Shown one piece after another: positions 61,963-64,000 of a stretch of DNA of 64,000 bases. The stretch is taken from positions 62,001 through 126,000 of the forward strand of contig JADHVL010000003.1 in assembly GCA_016784025.1 (NCBI GenBank), given 5' to 3'. The stretch is from Fidelibacterota bacterium (lineage in GTDB: Bacteria > Fidelibacterota > UBA8477 > JABMPR01). Position numbers and translations under genes: made by a program. Within the stretch, counting starts at the first letter, position 1. Each line of letters opens with the position of its first letter. Under the pieces are notes generated by a model. The model was not told the DNA's origin. It ran no database searches and was given only the letters and a program-made list of their open reading frames with translations.

Positions 61963-62760
61963 TTATTTGTAAAGCATCTGACATTCCGAGCAAAAATGGG
62001 TGCCTCTTTGTCCCACCTTTATCTTGGTGATTGATGTCTCACAAACCAGACATGGTTGATCCTTTCTCCCATAGACCTGTAAAGCTGCTTGATAGGTACC
62101 GCTTTGGTTGTCACCATGGCTAAAATTTAGAACCGTTGTCCCTTGAGCTTTGATGCTATCTATGAGGATTGATTGAATGGCAGCGTGGAGTTGGTTTGAC
62201 CGTTCTCTGGGTATGGAAGAGGCATTACTCAAGGGTTGAATACCAGATTGAAACAGCGCTTCATCCACATAAATATTACCAAGACCGGCTAGAAAAGATT
62301 GATCCAGGAGCAGGGGTTTGATAAGACGATTTTTACTCCTCAACATTTTGTAAAACGCCTGAGGTGTAAATCCATCACTGAGAGGTTCTGGTCCGATGTG
62401 ATCCAAGAGTTGCTCAGGATCGTCAGTATATTCCATACGACCAAATTTACGTGTGTCCTGAAAGTACAGACTGTTCCCTGATTCAAAATGCAGGATGACG
62501 GTGACATGCTTTTCTGGAAAAACCGGTGTGAGCTTCCCCGTCATTCGAAGATGAACAACCAGCGCTCCTTTAAGGAAGTGGATGATTATGTATTTGGCTC
62601 GACGCCGTACTCGAGTGATTGATTTTCCAACAATGGACTCATAGGGATTATCGGCCACCAGGGCCTTCTCCCAGGGGACTTCCAGATCCACGATGGATTC
62701 ACCCACAATAGTGTTCTGGAGACCTCTTACAACAGTCTCTACTTCAGGAAGTTCGGGCAA
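61963..62760 (-). CDS. mutM: Formamidopyrimidine-DNA glycosylase (Fpg/MutM)
   Basis: 265 residues. The N-terminus PELPEVETVVRGL has the catalytic Pro2 and Glu3. A helix-two-turn-helix (LAGLGNIYVDEALFQSGIQP) is followed by a zinc finger with CLVC and CSEC. The enzyme removes 8-oxoguanine. It is the second gene after xthA on the minus strand, 6 bases after its stop, so two base-excision repair enzymes are made together. The gene converges with the CarH-like gene with a 5-base gap. Confidence 0.94.
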   Translation of the reverse strand: MPELPEVETVVRGLQNTIVGESIVDLEVPWEKALVADNPYESIVGKSITRVRRRAKYIIIHFLKGALVVHLRMTGKLTPVFPEKHVTVILHFESGNSLYFQDTRKFGRMEYTDDPEQLLDHIGPEPLSDGFTPQAFYKMLRSKNRLIKPLLLDQSFLAGLGNIYVDEALFQSGIQPLSNASSIPRERSNQLHAAIQSILIDSIKAQGTTVLNFSHGDNQSGTYQAALQVYGRKDQPCLVCETSITKIKVGQRGTHFCSECQMLYK

Positions 62761-62766
62761 GGCGGA

Positions 62767-63531
62767 CTAAGCTTTAAGTACAAGGCTGATGGGACAGTGA
62801 TCAGACCCGGTGACATTGGGATGAATTCGAGAAGCCTCTACAAGGTCTGCGATTTTTTCACTCACCAGAAAGTAATCAATTCTCCAGCCCACGTTGTTTA
62901 CACGGGCGTTGGAACGGAAGCTCCACCAGGAATAATAACCTTTAGCCCCAGGGTGCTCCTGGCGGAAGGTGTCCACAAACCCAGTATCGAGATAGCGGTC
63001 AACCCAAACACGCTCTTCAGGAAGAAATCCAGAGGTCTTTTCGTTGGGTTTCGGTCGAGCCAGGTCAATATCTGTATGGGCGGTATTAAAATCTCCAACC
63101 ACGATCACAGGTTTGATTTTTTCTCTTTTCCTGATATGCTCCTGCAAAGCGCCATAAAATCGCAATTTATAATCGAGCCGATCCTGATCCTTTTGCCCGT
63201 TGGGAAAGTAGACATTGTATAAAAAGAATTTTTCGTGTTCAGTAAGGACTATGCGGCCTTCGCGATTAAAGGCATCATCCAAAATAGCTGTTTCCACAGA
63301 AAGGGGCTCAGTTTTACACCAGGTTGCCACACTGCTGTAGCCTTTGCGCTCAGCTGAATGATAATAGGCATGATATCCCAGAGGACTGGTCAGTGATTCA
63401 TCGAGTTGATCCGGTTGTGCCTTGGTTTCTTGAAAGCACATGATATCAGGTGTATCCATGTTAAACCAATCCCAAAAACCCTTTTTAACGACGGCACGAA
63501 TACCGTTAACATTCCATGAAACTATGCGCAT
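62767..63531 (-). CDS. xthA: Exodeoxyribonuclease III
   Basis: 254 residues, the AP endonuclease of base-excision repair. Blocks: MRIVSWNVNGIRAVVKKGFW, IMCFQETKAQ (catalytic Glu), VVGDFNTAHTDIDL, and the closing VTGSDHCPISLVL with the Asp-His pair. The Tyr in LYNVYFPNG is the usual active-site residue. mutM follows after 6 bases. Confidence 0.95.
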   Translation of the reverse strand: MRIVSWNVNGIRAVVKKGFWDWFNMDTPDIMCFQETKAQPDQLDESLTSPLGYHAYYHSAERKGYSSVATWCKTEPLSVETAILDDAFNREGRIVLTEHEKFFLYNVYFPNGQKDQDRLDYKLRFYGALQEHIRKREKIKPVIVVGDFNTAHTDIDLARPKPNEKTSGFLPEERVWVDRYLDTGFVDTFRQEHPGAKGYYSWWSFRSNARVNNVGWRIDYFLVSEKIADLVEASRIHPNVTGSDHCPISLVLKA

Positions 63532-63693
63532 TGAAGACTCCTATATTGCAATAAAAATACTCCGAATATGCTCTGGGGGAATTGAAATATGCTCCGAGAG
63601 CGTCCCGGGTGCACTGAGACACCAACACAGCTTTTGGTTAAAGTTTTGAACAGGGGTTTTGGATTCTAATAATTATATTTTGAGGGATTTTAA

Positions 63694-64000
63694 ATGAAAC
63701 ATATAACCATAAACAATAAGGTCACTGTCAATCCAGGTTCTCGTGCTATCTGGCGGAGCTGGTTGGAAAATCACCATACAGACCTTAGTGAAATCTGGTT
63801 GGTCTACTATAAAAAGCACACAGGCAAACCAAGCTTAACCAAGGCTGAAGCCAATATGGAGGCACTTTGTTTTGGATGGGTGGATAGTTTGATACAGGGG
63901 ATAGATGAAGAACGCTACATGCAAAAATTTACCCCACGGAAACCCAACAGCAGATGGTCCGAGCTGAATAAAAGACGTGTGATAGAGTTGCAGGCCCAGG
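63694..64000 (+). CDS. YdeI/OmpD-associated family protein, 5' part
   Basis: The first 102 codons of a gene cut by the right edge. The sequence has IWRSWLENHHTDLSEIWLVY, then KKHTGKPSLTKAEANMEALC, FGWVDSLIQGIDEERYMQKF and TPRKPNSRWSELNKRR. These are the order and landmarks of the YdeI family (about 190 residues). Its function is not established; the name comes from an E. coli relative. GAGGGATTTTAA precedes the ATG. The gene diverges from xthA. Confidence 0.8.
   Translation, partial: MKHITINNKVTVNPGSRAIWRSWLENHHTDLSEIWLVYYKKHTGKPSLTKAEANMEALCFGWVDSLIQGIDEERYMQKFTPRKPNSRWSELNKRRVIELQAQ

Overview
The window reads as a piece of a Gram-negative chromosome from the FCB superphylum, most likely a Marinimicrobia (SAR406)- or Calditrichaeota-like lineage. 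This is inferred from a T9SS-type C-terminal domain (NPFNPTTTI motif) on a secreted repeat protein, several TonB-dependent receptors with an N-terminal carboxypeptidase-regulatory domain, a short Bacteroidetes-like RpoD without region 1.1, a clade II nos cluster, and moderate GC. No rRNA is present and the only tRNA I can support is tRNA-Gln(TTG).

Layout. 1-540: the 5' part of a RAYT transposase gene beside REP-like palindromes. 540-6290: an M61 peptidase, a small lipoprotein whose Shine-Dalgarno sits in an inverted repeat, a 16-repeat SBBP protein, and a relic of a second M61 gene. 6288-10783 (minus): a four-gene lipid operon, HMG-CoA reductase, PlsC acyltransferase, AGPS-like alkyl-DHAP synthase and an SDR. 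10999-12072 (minus): rpoD-rpsU. 12400-24255: a methyltransferase, a VWA/CsgG-like fusion protein, a TonB receptor, AcpH, an OB-fold lipoprotein, aroQ, a symporter and a NatAB-like exporter. 24256-25239: almost 1 kb with no recognised gene. 25240-31928: uvrA, a VOC protein, ruvB, queA, ispF, DedA.

32256-38973: a complete N2O-respiration cluster (cytochrome c, Sec-type nosZ, a membrane protein, nosL, nosD, nosF, nosY) ending in an Rrf2 regulator with three NsrR/IscR-like cysteines. Next come a fasciclin lipoprotein, then a small Cys protein, a Met/His-rich YtkA-like lipoprotein and an OprC/NosA-like TonB receptor. I read the last three as a copper-uptake module feeding NosZ. 43283-50156: ispE, tRNA-Gln, prs, rplY, pth, hppA, rpsF, rpsR, rplI, with long acidic tails on L25 and S6. 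50267-54079: a CPBP protease, crcB and two DUF190 genes arising from a tandem crcB-DUF190 duplication (a crcB relic survives); the second DUF190 protein has a roughly 320-residue acidic tail. 54204-64000: orphan ptb, an intact IS481-like element with doubled 25-bp-spaced ends, a 7-bp minisatellite, a TalC-like aldolase, an MFS transporter, a TonB receptor followed by a CarH-like B12-binding regulator with a shared direct-repeat motif, mutM, xthA, and a partial YdeI-family gene.

The strongest items for follow-up are the HMGR-PlsC-AGPS-SDR operon in a genome that also has MEP-pathway genes, the nos cluster with its adjoining copper module, the DUF190 protein with an acidic tail, and the CarH-like regulator with candidate operators.
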